NCBI GenBank assembly: GCA_016794125.1 | Contig: JAEUKT010000002.1 | Span: 1,241,769 to 1,305,768 of the forward strand | Length of the DNA: 64,000 bases | Source of the DNA: Alphaproteobacteria bacterium | Lineage (GTDB): Bacteria; Pseudomonadota; Alphaproteobacteria; Micavibrionales; UBA2020 | Reading direction: 5' to 3' | Part shown: piece after piece, positions 29,462-38,320 of the stretch | Layout of the letters: each line of letters begins with the position of its first letter | Position numbering within the stretch: the stretch's first letter is position 1 | The notes under the pieces: generated by a model | Told to the model about the DNA's origin: nothing | Databases searched by the model: none | Seen by the model: only the letters and a program-made list of their open reading frames with translations | Program-made: the position numbers and the translations under genes

Positions 29462-30745
29462 ATGAGCTATTCCGGTTATATCGACACCTATTACGCCGAC
29501 ACGCTGGGTCGCGAAAAGAGTTATCCGAAGCTGCCCGCGCAGATGAATGCGGATGTCTGCATCGTGGGCGGCGGTTTTGCGGGGCTGAATACTGGCCTGA
29601 GCCTGGCCGAACGCGGCAAGCGCGTGGTGGTGCTGGAATCAAAACGCATCGGCTGGGGCTCATCCGGCCGCAACGCGGGCTTCGTCGCCAAGGGCTATGC
29701 GGCCGACGAAGATTACCTGCTGAAAAAACTGGGGCTGGAAAAGGCGCGGGAGATCATAACCCTGACGCAGAACGCGCGGCAGCTGATCCGCCAGCGCATC
29801 GAAAAATACAATATCGATTGCGGCCCCGTCATCAACGGCGTGATGACGGCGTCGTGGCGCGATAATGATGCGGAACTGCAGGACTACGTCAAAAAATCGA
29901 ACGACAATTTCAACACCGGTTTCGAATTCTGGCCGCGCGACAAGGTGCAGGAATATTGCAAGACCGATAAATATTACGGCGCGGTCTATTCCGGCGCCGA
30001 TTTCCAGTTCCATCCGCTGCGCTATGTCCACGGCCTCGCGGTCGCGCTGGAATCAAAGGGCGGCCATGTCTGCGAAAATTCGCCTGTGACGAAGATTGAA
30101 AAGAACGGCGCGGGATGGATCGTGAAAACCGATACCGGCTCGGTACGCTGCGAACATGTGGTGCTGGCGGGCTCGGTTTATATCGACAAGCTGGATGCCA
30201 AGCTGAAAAACGCGTCCTTCCCCGTGCAGACCTATATCATGGTCACGAAACCGATGGATGACGAGGTGCTGGCAGGCTCGATCAATACGCGCCATGCGAT
30301 TTCGGATATGCGTTTCTGCTCCGATTATTACCGCCGGCTCGATGGCGGGCGGGTGCTGTGGGGCGGGCGCGTCGCGCTGTGGAGCGATCCCAAAGACATC
30401 GCGGGGATGCTGCAACAGGACATGTTCAAGGTCTATCCGCAGCTGAAGGGCGTGGCCGAGCCTGAATATGCGTGGTCGGGCTTGCTGGCTTACGCGCCGC
30501 ATAAAATGCCGCAGCTGGGGCAGATCGAACCGGGATACTGGTACGCGACCGGTTTCGGCGGCCACGGCATTTCGCCGACGACCGTTGCGGGCGAGGTGAT
30601 CGCATCCGCCATCGCGGGCGGCGACGATGCCTATAAAGCGTTCGAACCTTTCGGTCTGGGCTATGCGGGCGGCAAGATGGGGCGTTATGTGGCGCAGCTG
30701 GTCTATTGGTGGTGGCGTGCCCGCGACCATATCAGCGTCGGGTAG
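29462..30745 (+). CDS. FAD-dependent amine/amino-acid oxidoreductase (DAO family)
   Basis: 427 residues with an N-terminal FAD dinucleotide-binding motif VCIVGGGFAGLNTGLSLAER and VVVLESKRIGWGSSGRNAG, the substrate domain (QTYIMVTKPMDD, RRLDGGRVLWGGR) and C-terminal GFGGHGISPTTVAGEVIASA. The layout matches the gamma-glutamylputrescine oxidase / DadA-like branch of the DAO family. The substrate is probably an amine or amino acid, with H2O2 or reduced carrier produced. No polyamine catabolic neighbours are present to fix the role. Confidence 0.85.
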   Translation: MSYSGYIDTYYADTLGREKSYPKLPAQMNADVCIVGGGFAGLNTGLSLAERGKRVVVLESKRIGWGSSGRNAGFVAKGYAADEDYLLKKLGLEKAREIITLTQNARQLIRQRIEKYNIDCGPVINGVMTASWRDNDAELQDYVKKSNDNFNTGFEFWPRDKVQEYCKTDKYYGAVYSGADFQFHPLRYVHGLAVALESKGGHVCENSPVTKIEKNGAGWIVKTDTGSVRCEHVVLAGSVYIDKLDAKLKNASFPVQTYIMVTKPMDDEVLAGSINTRHAISDMRFCSDYYRRLDGGRVLWGGRVALWSDPKDIAGMLQQDMFKVYPQLKGVAEPEYAWSGLLAYAPHKMPQLGQIEPGYWYATGFGGHGISPTTVAGEVIASAIAGGDDAYKAFEPFGLGYAGGKMGRYVAQLVYWWWRARDHISVG

Positions 30746-30818
30746 GCGTATAGGGATATTCGACGATAATTGCGTTTATCCATTTGAATTCAATACACAT
30801 TCTAATTTCCAAAATGAA

Positions 30819-30847
30819 TTGACATAACGCTACAAACTTCCTAAAGT
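30819..30847 (+). promoter_or_regulatory. sigma70-type promoter of the TTGACATAA group (ankyrin-HAD operon)
   Basis: TTGACA at 30819-30824 (extended TTGACATAAC), 17-base spacer, -10 TAAAGT at 30842-30847, 27 bases before the ATG at 30875. Confidence 0.65.
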
Positions 30848-30874
30848 GCGGTTCTTGAATAACGGAGCCGCCAG

Positions 30875-31783
30875 ATGGATTTCAGCAAAGTCAAAACCGC
30901 ACTTAAAGCCGTCAAAAAATACCTGACCACGCAGCAGGCACTCGACGCGCGGCTGCTGGAGGCGGTGAAGAAAGACGATGTGACCAAGGCGCTGGCCGCC
31001 ATTGCCGATGGTGCAAACCCGTCATCGGGCGGTCGCAGCTGGGATATCGACAGCCCGCTGCTCTATGCGATCAGCACCGATAATGCGGCGATGGTCAAGG
31101 CGCTGCTGGGCGCGAAGGCAGACCCCAACAAGAAAATCGGCTATAGCAGCGACACGCCCTTCACCGAAGCGGCGCAAAAGGGAAATGTCGAGATCATGGC
31201 CGCGCTGATCGATGCGGGCGCGAACCTGAACACGAAAGGAGAGCGCGGCAATACGGCCTTCGCCCATGCCGTCGCCGCGCGCAATGCGCCGCTGATCGCG
31301 CTGCTGGCGGAAAAGGGCGCGGCCACCGACACCTTCAACAAATACGGCTGGTCGCCGCTGTCTTACGCGACGCGCAACGGCGATACCGCCACGATGAAAC
31401 TGGTGCTGGACAAAGGCGCGCGCACCGACCGGCTGGACGAAGAAGGCCGCAGCCTGCTGGACATTGCGCGGGAATCCCAGCAATGGGCGGCGCTCCGCGC
31501 GCTGCAGGACCACGGCGATGCAAAGGTCGCGAAGTGGCAGGCGCTGGCCGATGCCGACGAGGTGGCGAATGTGTCGATCATGCGCGACCTTGGTTATAAA
31601 CTGACGCAGGTGTTCAACACGCGCACCGCGCGCCTGACGACCATCACCCACAATTTCGAAACCGGCCGCGATGAAACGGTCGTGCGCCCGCTGACCGAAG
31701 CCGATAAACCGGCGGTCGATGAGGCGGTGAAGCAGCTGGCCGCGCTCAAAACCCCCGCACAGAAACCGGCGGTGCAGCCATGA
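30875..31783 (+). CDS. ankyrin-repeat protein, 302 aa
   Basis: An N-terminal helix (FSKVKTALKAVKKYLTTQQA) is followed by about five ankyrin repeats over residues 28-215 (DSPLLYAISTDNAAMVKALL, DTPFTEAAQKGNVEIMAALI, NTAFAHAVAARNAPLIALLA, WSPLSYATRNGDTATMKLVL, GRSLLDIARESQQWAALRAL). The C-terminal part is unassigned and ends in a Pro-rich tail (KTPAQKPAVQP). No signal peptide. It shares an operon with the double-HAD gene (ATGA overlap at 31780-31783) under a TTGACATAA promoter. Confidence 0.85.
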   Translation: MDFSKVKTALKAVKKYLTTQQALDARLLEAVKKDDVTKALAAIADGANPSSGGRSWDIDSPLLYAISTDNAAMVKALLGAKADPNKKIGYSSDTPFTEAAQKGNVEIMAALIDAGANLNTKGERGNTAFAHAVAARNAPLIALLAEKGAATDTFNKYGWSPLSYATRNGDTATMKLVLDKGARTDRLDEEGRSLLDIARESQQWAALRALQDHGDAKVAKWQALADADEVANVSIMRDLGYKLTQVFNTRTARLTTITHNFETGRDETVVRPLTEADKPAVDEAVKQLAALKTPAQKPAVQP

Positions 31784-32883
31784 GCCGCAAAAAACCCTTC
31801 AACGCCTCGGCGAAAAAGAACGAAATAGAGTTCCAGATTTTCTGCGACCTCGACGGCGTGCTGACCGATTTCGACGGCCATGCGAAAAAGCATGGCAAGT
31901 TCAACGAAAAAGGCCAGCCGAAATGGGAAGAGCTGGACCGCAAATGGTGGGAAACCATGCCCGCCTATGAAGGTGCCAAGGCGTTTTTCGACGGCTTGCG
32001 CGCACGCGGCCGCACCCGCATGCTGACCGCGCCGATCCTGAACGCCGATTGTTTCCGCGGCAAGGCGGAATGGGTGAAGGAATTCCGCAAATCGCGCTTC
32101 GGGCTGCTTGATCTGATTATCGCGAAGGCCGAAGACAAAAACCTGCTCGCGCGTCCGCATCACATCCTGGTCGATGACCGCCAGAAAAATATCGACGAAT
32201 GGGTGCATGCCGGCGGCATCGGCATCCTGCATACCGGTGATTATGCCGACACGCTGAAACGCGTGGATGCGGCGATGGAAAAATTCCGCCGCGAAAACGA
32301 TCCGTCCCTGCCGCCCCCGCCGCCCGTGGTCGATGATTACAAGACCTTGAAAGTATTCATCGGCACCAACGGCGTGTTGGCCGATTTCCAGACGCATCTG
32401 GAGACGGAAAACAAGATCGACGCCAAGGGCAAGACGAAATGGACCGCGCTGACAGCGGGCTGGTTCAAAACCATTCCGGCCTTCAATGGTGCAAAACAGT
32501 TCTATGAAGACGTGAAGGAAGCGGTGAAGGATGCCGTGACCGGCAAATCGCAGGTACGCTTCCTGACCGGCCCCGTGCCGATCCCCGACAGTTTCGAGGG
32601 TGCTGCCGAATGGACGATGGGTTTCCGCCCTGAATCAAAAAAATTCGCGCTGCTGGATATCGTTATCGCGCGGTCGGGCGACAAGGAATTGCTGGCGCGG
32701 CCGAACAACATCCTGATCGACGACCGCGCCGAAAACGTGACCGCATGGCAGAATGCGGGCGGCATCGGCATCCTGCACAAGGGTGATTTCAAGGATACGC
32801 TGCAGCAGCTGAAGGACGTGGTAAAGGCGCACCGCACCCCCACACGCCGCATCCTGCCCAAGCGCCCGCCGTCGATGCACTAA
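31780..32883 (+). CDS. double HAD/5'(3')-nucleotidase-like protein with inactive second half
   Basis: 367 residues made of two copies of the same ~150-residue domain. Copy 1 (about residues 18-165) begins IFCDLDGVLTDFDGH with HAD nucleophile D23 and acid D25, and later has ILVDDRQKNIDEW. Copy 2 (about 190-350) has the matching VFIGTNGVLADFQTH and ILIDDRAENVTAW, but the two aspartates are G195 and N197, so it cannot be catalytic by the HAD mechanism. Both share KFNEKG/KIDAKGK, PAYEGAK/PAFNGAK and NAGGIGILHKGDF-type blocks. Copy 1 resembles deoxyribonucleotidase-type HADs. The basic tail ends RRILPKRPPSMH. Substrate unknown. Confidence 0.75.
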   Translation: MSRKKPFNASAKKNEIEFQIFCDLDGVLTDFDGHAKKHGKFNEKGQPKWEELDRKWWETMPAYEGAKAFFDGLRARGRTRMLTAPILNADCFRGKAEWVKEFRKSRFGLLDLIIAKAEDKNLLARPHHILVDDRQKNIDEWVHAGGIGILHTGDYADTLKRVDAAMEKFRRENDPSLPPPPPVVDDYKTLKVFIGTNGVLADFQTHLETENKIDAKGKTKWTALTAGWFKTIPAFNGAKQFYEDVKEAVKDAVTGKSQVRFLTGPVPIPDSFEGAAEWTMGFRPESKKFALLDIVIARSGDKELLARPNNILIDDRAENVTAWQNAGGIGILHKGDFKDTLQQLKDVVKAHRTPTRRILPKRPPSMH

Positions 32884-32926
32884 GCTTCCCATCTCCCGCG
32901 AAAGCAGGGTGAGGCGGCGAACATGT

Positions 32927-33895
32927 TTATTTAACGGCGCAGAGAACCTTGAATCCTTTTTCCCGCACCACCGGCGTGACGGTCTTGAATGCGTTTTTCA
33001 GGATTTCTTCATAGGGCAGGTGCGTGTTGGCGACCATCCACAGCTGGCCGCCGTTTTTCAGGCTCTCGGCCGCGCGTTCGATAAACCCTCGCCCGATTTC
33101 GGGATTGGCATCGGCCAGATCGTGGAACGGCGGGTTCATCACCACTACGTCGTATTTTGCGGATGGTTTTTCTGTCAGGATGTCGTGCCAGTAATACTGC
33201 ACCTTGTCACCAAGGTTGCGTTTTGCCATCGCCAGCGCATTGTAATCCGCCTCGAACAGATCGACGCGCGCGGTTTTCATCAGGTGTTGCGACAGGTATC
33301 CCCAGCCGCCGCCGAAATCTGCGACATGGCCGCCGATGGCAGGCAGGTGTTGCAGCAGCAGCGCCGATCCTGTATCGACGCGCCCGTGGCTGAAGGTGCC
33401 GGGCAGCGACAACAGGTCTGCCCCTGCCACCAGCTGCGCGCGCGCGGCATCTTTCCATTTCTGCACGATATCCGGCAGCACCGCGGGGCGCGCGATAGCG
33501 GCGATGCGGCAATGGTTCTTGCTCTCGGCAAAAATCACATCGAAATTTTCATCCAGCAGTTTCGCGTATCTTTTTCCGCCAAGGTCATTGGGCGCGATCA
33601 TCAGCATCGTTCCGCCTTCGGGCATTTTCTCCAAAGCCTGCGCCATCAGCCCGCAGGCCCATTCCGCCTGACGCGGCAGGTTCAGCACGGCGGTCGCGCC
33701 CGTATGCGCGGGCCATTCGGGGCTGACCGCCACCTTCATGTTCTGCAACGCAAGGAAAGCGGGGCGGAACGGATGCAGCGCGTTCAGTTTCGCAAATTTG
33801 CGCAATCCTGCCTCGGCATCGGGCAATATCCATGTCACATCATCGCCAAAATAGGCGGCTGCACGGTCGAGAAGGGTTTGGGTGATACTGGTCAT
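32927..33895 (-). CDS. rsmC: 16S rRNA methyltransferase RsmC-like
   Basis: 322 residues with the two-domain RsmC architecture: an N-terminal inactive methyltransferase-like domain (FRPAFLALQNMKVAVSPEWP) and a C-terminal catalytic domain with motif I VADFGGGWGYLSQHLM, acidic LFEADYNALAMAKRN and the N-methyltransferase signature VVVMNPPFHDL. RsmC methylates G1207 of 16S rRNA (N2); RlmG is the close alternative. ATG at 33895 is chosen; the TTG at 33922 has no support. Confidence 0.85.
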   Translation of the reverse strand: MTSITQTLLDRAAAYFGDDVTWILPDAEAGLRKFAKLNALHPFRPAFLALQNMKVAVSPEWPAHTGATAVLNLPRQAEWACGLMAQALEKMPEGGTMLMIAPNDLGGKRYAKLLDENFDVIFAESKNHCRIAAIARPAVLPDIVQKWKDAARAQLVAGADLLSLPGTFSHGRVDTGSALLLQHLPAIGGHVADFGGGWGYLSQHLMKTARVDLFEADYNALAMAKRNLGDKVQYYWHDILTEKPSAKYDVVVMNPPFHDLADANPEIGRGFIERAAESLKNGGQLWMVANTHLPYEEILKNAFKTVTPVVREKGFKVLCAVK

Positions 33896-33923
33896 GGGCA
33901 CACTATAAACAATTCCACGCAAT

Positions 33924-33958
33924 AAAAAAGGGCGGCTCCCCGTAAGAAGCCGCCCCTT
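33924..33958 (-). terminator. intrinsic terminator of the minimal zincin gene
   Basis: GGGCGGCT (33930-33937) pairs with AGCCGCCC (33948-33955) around a 10-base loop. Read leftward, the stem is followed by a T-run (TTTTTTATT), as expected for termination after the gene ending at 33988. Confidence 0.7.
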
Positions 33959-33987
33959 ATATAGAGGAACAAGGCGCCAAGAAACCC

Positions 33988-34440
33988 CTAACCGGCGCCA
34001 ATATTCGAAACCGTCGCCCCGAACATGTCCTCTTCGTACATATCAATATCGTCCTGCGTGAAACCGAAATGCGTGCCGATTTCGTGCAGGATGACGCGGT
34101 TGATAAGGCGCGTCAGGTCCTCGTTGCCGTCGGCCCACATATCAAGGATGGGACGGCGGTAGAGGTAAATCGTGTCTTCCTTGCGTCCGCCTTTTGTGTT
34201 GCCGCGCTGCGCGGGGCTGCTGGACTGGTAGCAGCCCAGAAGGTCGAACGGTGTTTCCAGCTCCAGTTCCTGCTCGATGAACGCATCGGGGAAATCCTCC
34301 ACGATCGCTTTCAGCTTTTTTCCGCCGGTATGCTTGCGCAAACCGTCCGGCAGCCCGTCGATGATGATTTCAGCGATCTGCTGAATATCATCCGTCGAAG
34401 GCGGGACGGTGAATCCCACGAATATTGCTTTTGTTTCCAA
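33988..34440 (-). CDS. minimal zincin metallopeptidase (PF06262/DUF1025 type)
   Basis: 150 residues. The zinc signature HEIGTHFGFTQDDIDMYE gives H119, E120, H123 and a downstream Asp at 130, the HExxHxxGxxxxD form of the minimal MMP-like family. An acidic C-terminus follows. Also typical is TIYLYRRPILDMW before the active site. Cytosolic; natural substrate unknown. It is followed by an intrinsic terminator. Confidence 0.88.
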   Translation of the reverse strand: METKAIFVGFTVPPSTDDIQQIAEIIIDGLPDGLRKHTGGKKLKAIVEDFPDAFIEQELELETPFDLLGCYQSSSPAQRGNTKGGRKEDTIYLYRRPILDMWADGNEDLTRLINRVILHEIGTHFGFTQDDIDMYEEDMFGATVSNIGAG

Positions 34441-34520
34441 CTGTCCGACCCCCGGATAGACGTAAACGCGAACTTTAAGCTAAACTACAGCCACCATACC
34501 GAATCGGGGAGAATCTGTCC

Positions 34521-34823
34521 ATGGCCAATTTGAACAAGAGTCAAGATATCGAATCGTTTCTGAAAAAAAATGCCGGTTGGACACGCGCAAAAAGCAAACG
34601 CGGCGCGCTTGTTAAATCTTATCAGTTTAAAGATTTCAGCGCGGCCTTCGCCTTCATGACGCGCAGCGCACTCAAGGCCGAACAGATGAACCATCATCCC
34701 GAATGGTTCAACGTCTATAACCGCGTCGATGTCACGTTATCCACACATGACGCAGGCGGCATCACCGATCTCGATTTCAAACTGGCGCAGGCGATGGACA
34801 AATTCGCGAAGTCCATAAAGTAA
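34521..34823 (+). CDS. phhB: 4a-hydroxytetrahydrobiopterin dehydratase
   Basis: 100-residue pterin-4a-carbinolamine dehydratase. The diagnostic block is [18 protein letters not shown] followed by [17 protein letters not shown], containing the active-site His pair. It recycles the pterin cofactor for aromatic amino-acid hydroxylases. No hydroxylase gene is nearby, which is usual for this family. Confidence 0.93.
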   Translation: MANLNKSQDIESFLKKNAGWTRAKSKRGALVKSYQFKDFSAAFAFMTRSALKAEQMNHHPEWFNVYNRVDVTLSTHDAGGITDLDFKLAQAMDKFAKSIK

Positions 34824-34905
34824 GACATAATCGCGAAATATCCTTCATAAAAAACGAAAGAATTGAACCCCTTACCGCCCTGTCCTGCAGGCCTGTGGAT
34901 ATGTA

Positions 34906-34914
34906 TGCTATACT
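34906..34914 (+). promoter_or_regulatory. extended -10 promoter of ppk
   Basis: TGCTATACT, an extended -10 (TGn plus TATACT at 34909-34914), 34 bases before the ppk ATG. No good -35 hexamer is seen. Confidence 0.4.
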
Positions 34915-34947
34915 GCTCTTTGTACTAAGGTATTTATTGGACTGAAG

Positions 34948-37218
34948 ATGAACGAGCCGTCAGACATATCGGTCAAGATTTTGCCCGACCTTGCCATGAC
35001 CACCGCGCCAGCAGCGCCGGCCGAAGCGCCCGCGCATCCGCTGGCCGCCAAATTCCTCAACCGCGAAATTTCATGGCTGCGTTTCAACCACCGCGTGCTG
35101 TCGGAGGCGAAGAACCTCGCGAACCCGCTTTTGGAACGCGCGAAGTTTTTGTCGATCTCCGCCTCCAACCTCGAAGAATTTTTCATGGTGCGCATCGCGG
35201 GGCTGAACGACCAGATCGCGCGCGGCGTGGATAGCCTGTCCGAAGACGGCATGACCGCGCAGCAGCAGATCACTCCCATCCTGAAACTCGTGCGCAAGAT
35301 GATGGACGACCAGCAGGAAACATGGATCGACCTGCTGCACGGATTGGAAAAAGAAAACATCAAGATTGTCGCGGCCGAAGAACTGACGCCGTTGGAACAG
35401 AAATGGGTGGAAAGCTATTTCCTCGCCAATATTTTCCCGACGCTCACCCCGATCGCGATCGACCCCGCGCATCCGTTCCCCTTCCTGCCGAACAAATCGC
35501 TGACCGCGATTTACACGCTGGAGGACGATGCGAGCAAGTCGCGCATGACCGCGCTGATCCTGCTGCCCGCCAAAGTGCCGAGGTTCATCCGCCTGTCCGG
35601 CAACACCGCGCGCATGATCGCGCTGGAGGATGTGCTGGACCGTTTCCTGCCCAGTTTCTTCCCCGGTTATCACGCGGTCGAAAGCGGGTTTTTCCAGGTT
35701 TTACGCGACAGCGAACTTGCGATTGCCGACGAAGCGGAAGATCTGGTGCAGCACTACGAAAAGGCGCTGAAATCGCGCAAGCGCGGATCGGTCATCGGCC
35801 TGATCCTGAATAAATCCATGCCGTCGGAGCTGCGCAAATTTATCATCACCAGTTTGCGCATCGCCAACCGCAACGTGTTCCAGATCACGGGCATGGTCGG
35901 CCTGACAGATTTAAACGAGCTTTACCAGATCGACCGCCACGATTTGAAATACAAGCCCTACACCGCGCGCCACCCCGAACGCATCAGCGACCATAACGGC
36001 GATGTGTTCGCGGCGATACAGGCCAAGGACATGATCGTCCACCACCCCTATGAATCATTCGACGTTGTGATGCAGTTCATCCGTCAGGCGGCGGCCGACG
36101 AAAACGTGATTTCGATCAAGCAGACGCTTTACCGCACCAGCGCGAATTCGCCGGTCGTGAAGGCGTTGATCGAGGCGGCGGATAGCGGCAAATCGGTCAC
36201 AGCGGTGGTGGAGCTGCGCGCAAGGTTTGACGAAGAAGCGAACATTAAACTTGCGCGCGACCTCGAACGCGCGGGCGTGCAGGTGATCTATGGCATCATC
36301 AACCTCAAAACTCACGCCAAAATTTGCCTTGTCACGCGCCGCGAACAGGGCGGGTTGCGGTCTTACGCACATTTCGGCACGGGCAACTATAACCCTGTCA
36401 CGTCGCGCTTTTACACCGACCTGTCGCTGCTGACCTGCGACCCCGACCTGTGTCAGGATGCGGCGAAGCTGTTCAATTACCTGACCGGCTATGCGAAACC
36501 CGACCAGTTCAAGAACCTGATCATGGCGCCGATCGACATGCGCCACCGCATCCTCGACCTGATCGAGACAGAAGTGAAAAACGCCGAAGCGGGCAAACCT
36601 GCCGCGATCTGGGCGAAAATGAATTCGCTGGTCGATGCCGAAATTTCCGATGCGCTCTATAACGCCTCGCAAAAGGGCGTGAAGATCGACCTTGTCGTGC
36701 GCGGCATCTGCTGCCTGAAACCGGGGGTGGAGGGGATGTCGCAAAATATCCGCGTCAAATCCATCGTCGGCAGGTATCTCGAACATGCGCGCATTTTCTG
36801 CTTCGCCAATGGCGGCGAAATGCCCCATGCGGGCGCGCGCGTTTTCATGGCATCCGCCGACTGGATGACGCGCAACCTCGATACCCGCATCGAAGTGATG
36901 GTGGAGCTGAAAAACCCGACCGTGCAGGAACAGGTATTGGCGCAGATCATGACCGCCAACCTGCTCGACGATACGCAAAGTTGGGAACTGCTGTTCGACG
37001 GCAGTTACCGCCGCGCGAAGCCGACCGGCAAGCTGATGGGCGCGCAGGACTACTTCATGAAATACCCCAGCTATTCGGGGCGCGGCACGGCGGAGCATAA
37101 CCCGCGCGTGGCACAGGCGAAGAAAACCAAAAAATACAACCCCAGCACCGACCGCAAACCCCGCAAGGCCAAAGACCCGCAGGCACAGCTGGACAAGGAT
37201 AAAGAGAAGAGGGGCTGA
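34948..37218 (+). CDS. ppk: polyphosphate kinase 1
   Basis: 756-residue PPK1, reversibly polymerising the gamma-phosphate of ATP into polyphosphate. Seen: N-terminal REISWLRFNHRVLSEA (ATP base site), SASNLEEFFMVR, the two PLD-like catalytic halves with autophosphorylated His456 in LKTHAKICLV, FGTGNYNP, and the second His613 in YLEHARIFCF with NGG nearby. A Lys/Arg-rich C-terminal extension (TDRKPRKAKDPQ...) is longer than in E. coli. Functionally paired with ppx at 16933. Confidence 0.97.
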   Translation: MNEPSDISVKILPDLAMTTAPAAPAEAPAHPLAAKFLNREISWLRFNHRVLSEAKNLANPLLERAKFLSISASNLEEFFMVRIAGLNDQIARGVDSLSEDGMTAQQQITPILKLVRKMMDDQQETWIDLLHGLEKENIKIVAAEELTPLEQKWVESYFLANIFPTLTPIAIDPAHPFPFLPNKSLTAIYTLEDDASKSRMTALILLPAKVPRFIRLSGNTARMIALEDVLDRFLPSFFPGYHAVESGFFQVLRDSELAIADEAEDLVQHYEKALKSRKRGSVIGLILNKSMPSELRKFIITSLRIANRNVFQITGMVGLTDLNELYQIDRHDLKYKPYTARHPERISDHNGDVFAAIQAKDMIVHHPYESFDVVMQFIRQAAADENVISIKQTLYRTSANSPVVKALIEAADSGKSVTAVVELRARFDEEANIKLARDLERAGVQVIYGIINLKTHAKICLVTRREQGGLRSYAHFGTGNYNPVTSRFYTDLSLLTCDPDLCQDAAKLFNYLTGYAKPDQFKNLIMAPIDMRHRILDLIETEVKNAEAGKPAAIWAKMNSLVDAEISDALYNASQKGVKIDLVVRGICCLKPGVEGMSQNIRVKSIVGRYLEHARIFCFANGGEMPHAGARVFMASADWMTRNLDTRIEVMVELKNPTVQEQVLAQIMTANLLDDTQSWELLFDGSYRRAKPTGKLMGAQDYFMKYPSYSGRGTAEHNPRVAQAKKTKKYNPSTDRKPRKAKDPQAQLDKDKEKRG

Positions 37219-37292
37219 CCCGGCTGGTCATCGCCGGTCACTACGCATGCGCGGGAGTGAAACTCAGCAATATCAAACCATTAACTCTACAC

Positions 37293-37321
37293 TTGCCCGT
37301 TGCGGCGATCCGTTTTATGGT
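37293..37321 (+). promoter_or_regulatory. sigma70-type promoter
   Basis: TTGCCC (37293-37298), 17-base spacer, TATGGT (37316-37321), 29 bases before the GTG at 37351. Its position argues against the upstream TTG start at 37300. Confidence 0.5.
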
Positions 37322-37350
37322 ATGCGTATTCAAAAGCCGTCAGGAATGCT

Positions 37351-37806
37351 GTGCCAAAAACCAACCCGCCACGCCGTGTGATCTATAAACTGCGCAGCGC
37401 CTTCCCCACGGAATGGCGCGGCGAGCAGAGCGGCGTGGAACATGCGGGGCAGTTCGTCGCCCGCGACCAGAAGGAATGGAAACAGCTCTGGGATGCCGCG
37501 CATAGCCACATGTTCCCGATCCCCAAGGCGCCCAAACTGCCGCGCGACAAGATGGCGATTGCGATTTTTCACGGACAAACGAACGAAAGCGTCACCATCC
37601 GCATGACCGGCCTGCAGGTGGAACCGCGCAAGACGGTGGTGGAATTCGAAGCCGACAGCCGACCTGTGCAAGGCACAGCCGCAGTCCAGCGCGAACCCTT
37701 CCTGCTGAAATTCATCGACCGCAGCGATAAAAAGGTCGAATTCCGCCAGCAGCCCGCATCATCGCGCCCCGGCCCGCTGATCTCCCCGCGCCATCCGCCG
37801 TTCTGA
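37351..37806 (+). CDS. hypothetical protein, PrcB-like domain
   Basis: 151 residues. The stretch HAGQFVARDQKEWKQLWDAA, then PKLPRDKMAIAIFHG and SVTIRMTGLQ has the W...LW...D...AIF.G pattern of the PrcB C-terminal domain found in lipoproteins and protease-associated proteins, but no signal peptide is present here. Pro-rich tail (SSRPGPLISPRHPPF). GTG start with AGGAA 4-5 bases upstream. Followed after 8 bases by the next gene. Confidence 0.5.
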   Translation: MPKTNPPRRVIYKLRSAFPTEWRGEQSGVEHAGQFVARDQKEWKQLWDAAHSHMFPIPKAPKLPRDKMAIAIFHGQTNESVTIRMTGLQVEPRKTVVEFEADSRPVQGTAAVQREPFLLKFIDRSDKKVEFRQQPASSRPGPLISPRHPPF

Positions 37807-37814
37807 GCCGCGCC

Positions 37815-38177
37815 ATGAATAAACAGACTTACCTGCTGAAACTTAAAACCCCCGCGCTGCCCGTGCCGCGCCCCGATTGCACCGGCAGGCCGCCAGAAAA
37901 ATGCATGGCGCTGATGGATCAATGGCGGCGCGCGATCATCAAGAACACCAGCCGCAACACCGAACGCGTGGCGGCGGAGCTGCAAAAGCTGATCGACAAT
38001 TCGCCGCTGCGGGGCGAGGCGCGGGTCAAGGAAACCTTCGGTAATCTTGGTATCGTCGGCATCGAATTGAACGACGACCGCCATGCCGAAATACTGGCGC
38101 TGCTGAACACCCATCCCGATGTAAAGCCACATCCGCTGGGTATAGCGAAGCCGAAACCGCCGCAGGTTTCGCCTTAA
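37815..38177 (+). CDS. hypothetical protein, 120 aa
   Basis: Unrecognised soluble protein. The central part (NTERVAAELQKLIDNSPLRG then FGNLGIVGIELNDDRHAEIL) looks like a small alpha/beta domain. The tail is Pro/Lys-rich (PLGIAKPKPPQVSP). It probably forms an operon with the preceding gene (8-base gap). Confidence 0.5.
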   Translation: MNKQTYLLKLKTPALPVPRPDCTGRPPEKCMALMDQWRRAIIKNTSRNTERVAAELQKLIDNSPLRGEARVKETFGNLGIVGIELNDDRHAEILALLNTHPDVKPHPLGIAKPKPPQVSP

Positions 38178-38194
38178 TATTAATTAACATTAAG
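38173..38194. repeat. near-perfect AT-rich palindrome
   Basis: A 22-base sequence of form CTTAAT...TAATTA...ATTAAG, with only one mismatched pair across the dyad, overlaps the stop codon of the gene ending at 38177 and lies 44 bases upstream of the -35 box at 38238. It could be an operator; nothing shows which protein binds it. Confidence 0.45.
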
Positions 38195-38237
38195 ATGATA
38201 GCCGTCCGTGTGGCGGCTGCAAACCATTCGCAAAATA

Positions 38238-38266
38238 ATTGACATAACTTTAAATCCTTCGTATGC
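38238..38266 (+). promoter_or_regulatory. sigma70-type promoter of the TTGACATAA group (tandem paralogues)
   Basis: TTGACA at 38238-38243 (extended TTGACATAAC), 17-base spacer, -10 TATGCT at 38261-38266. The first gene starts at 38321. Confidence 0.65.
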
Positions 38267-38320
38267 TCCTATGCATTTCAAAAAAACGCATAAGAACGAT
38301 AAACGAAAGGGTGAACCCAT

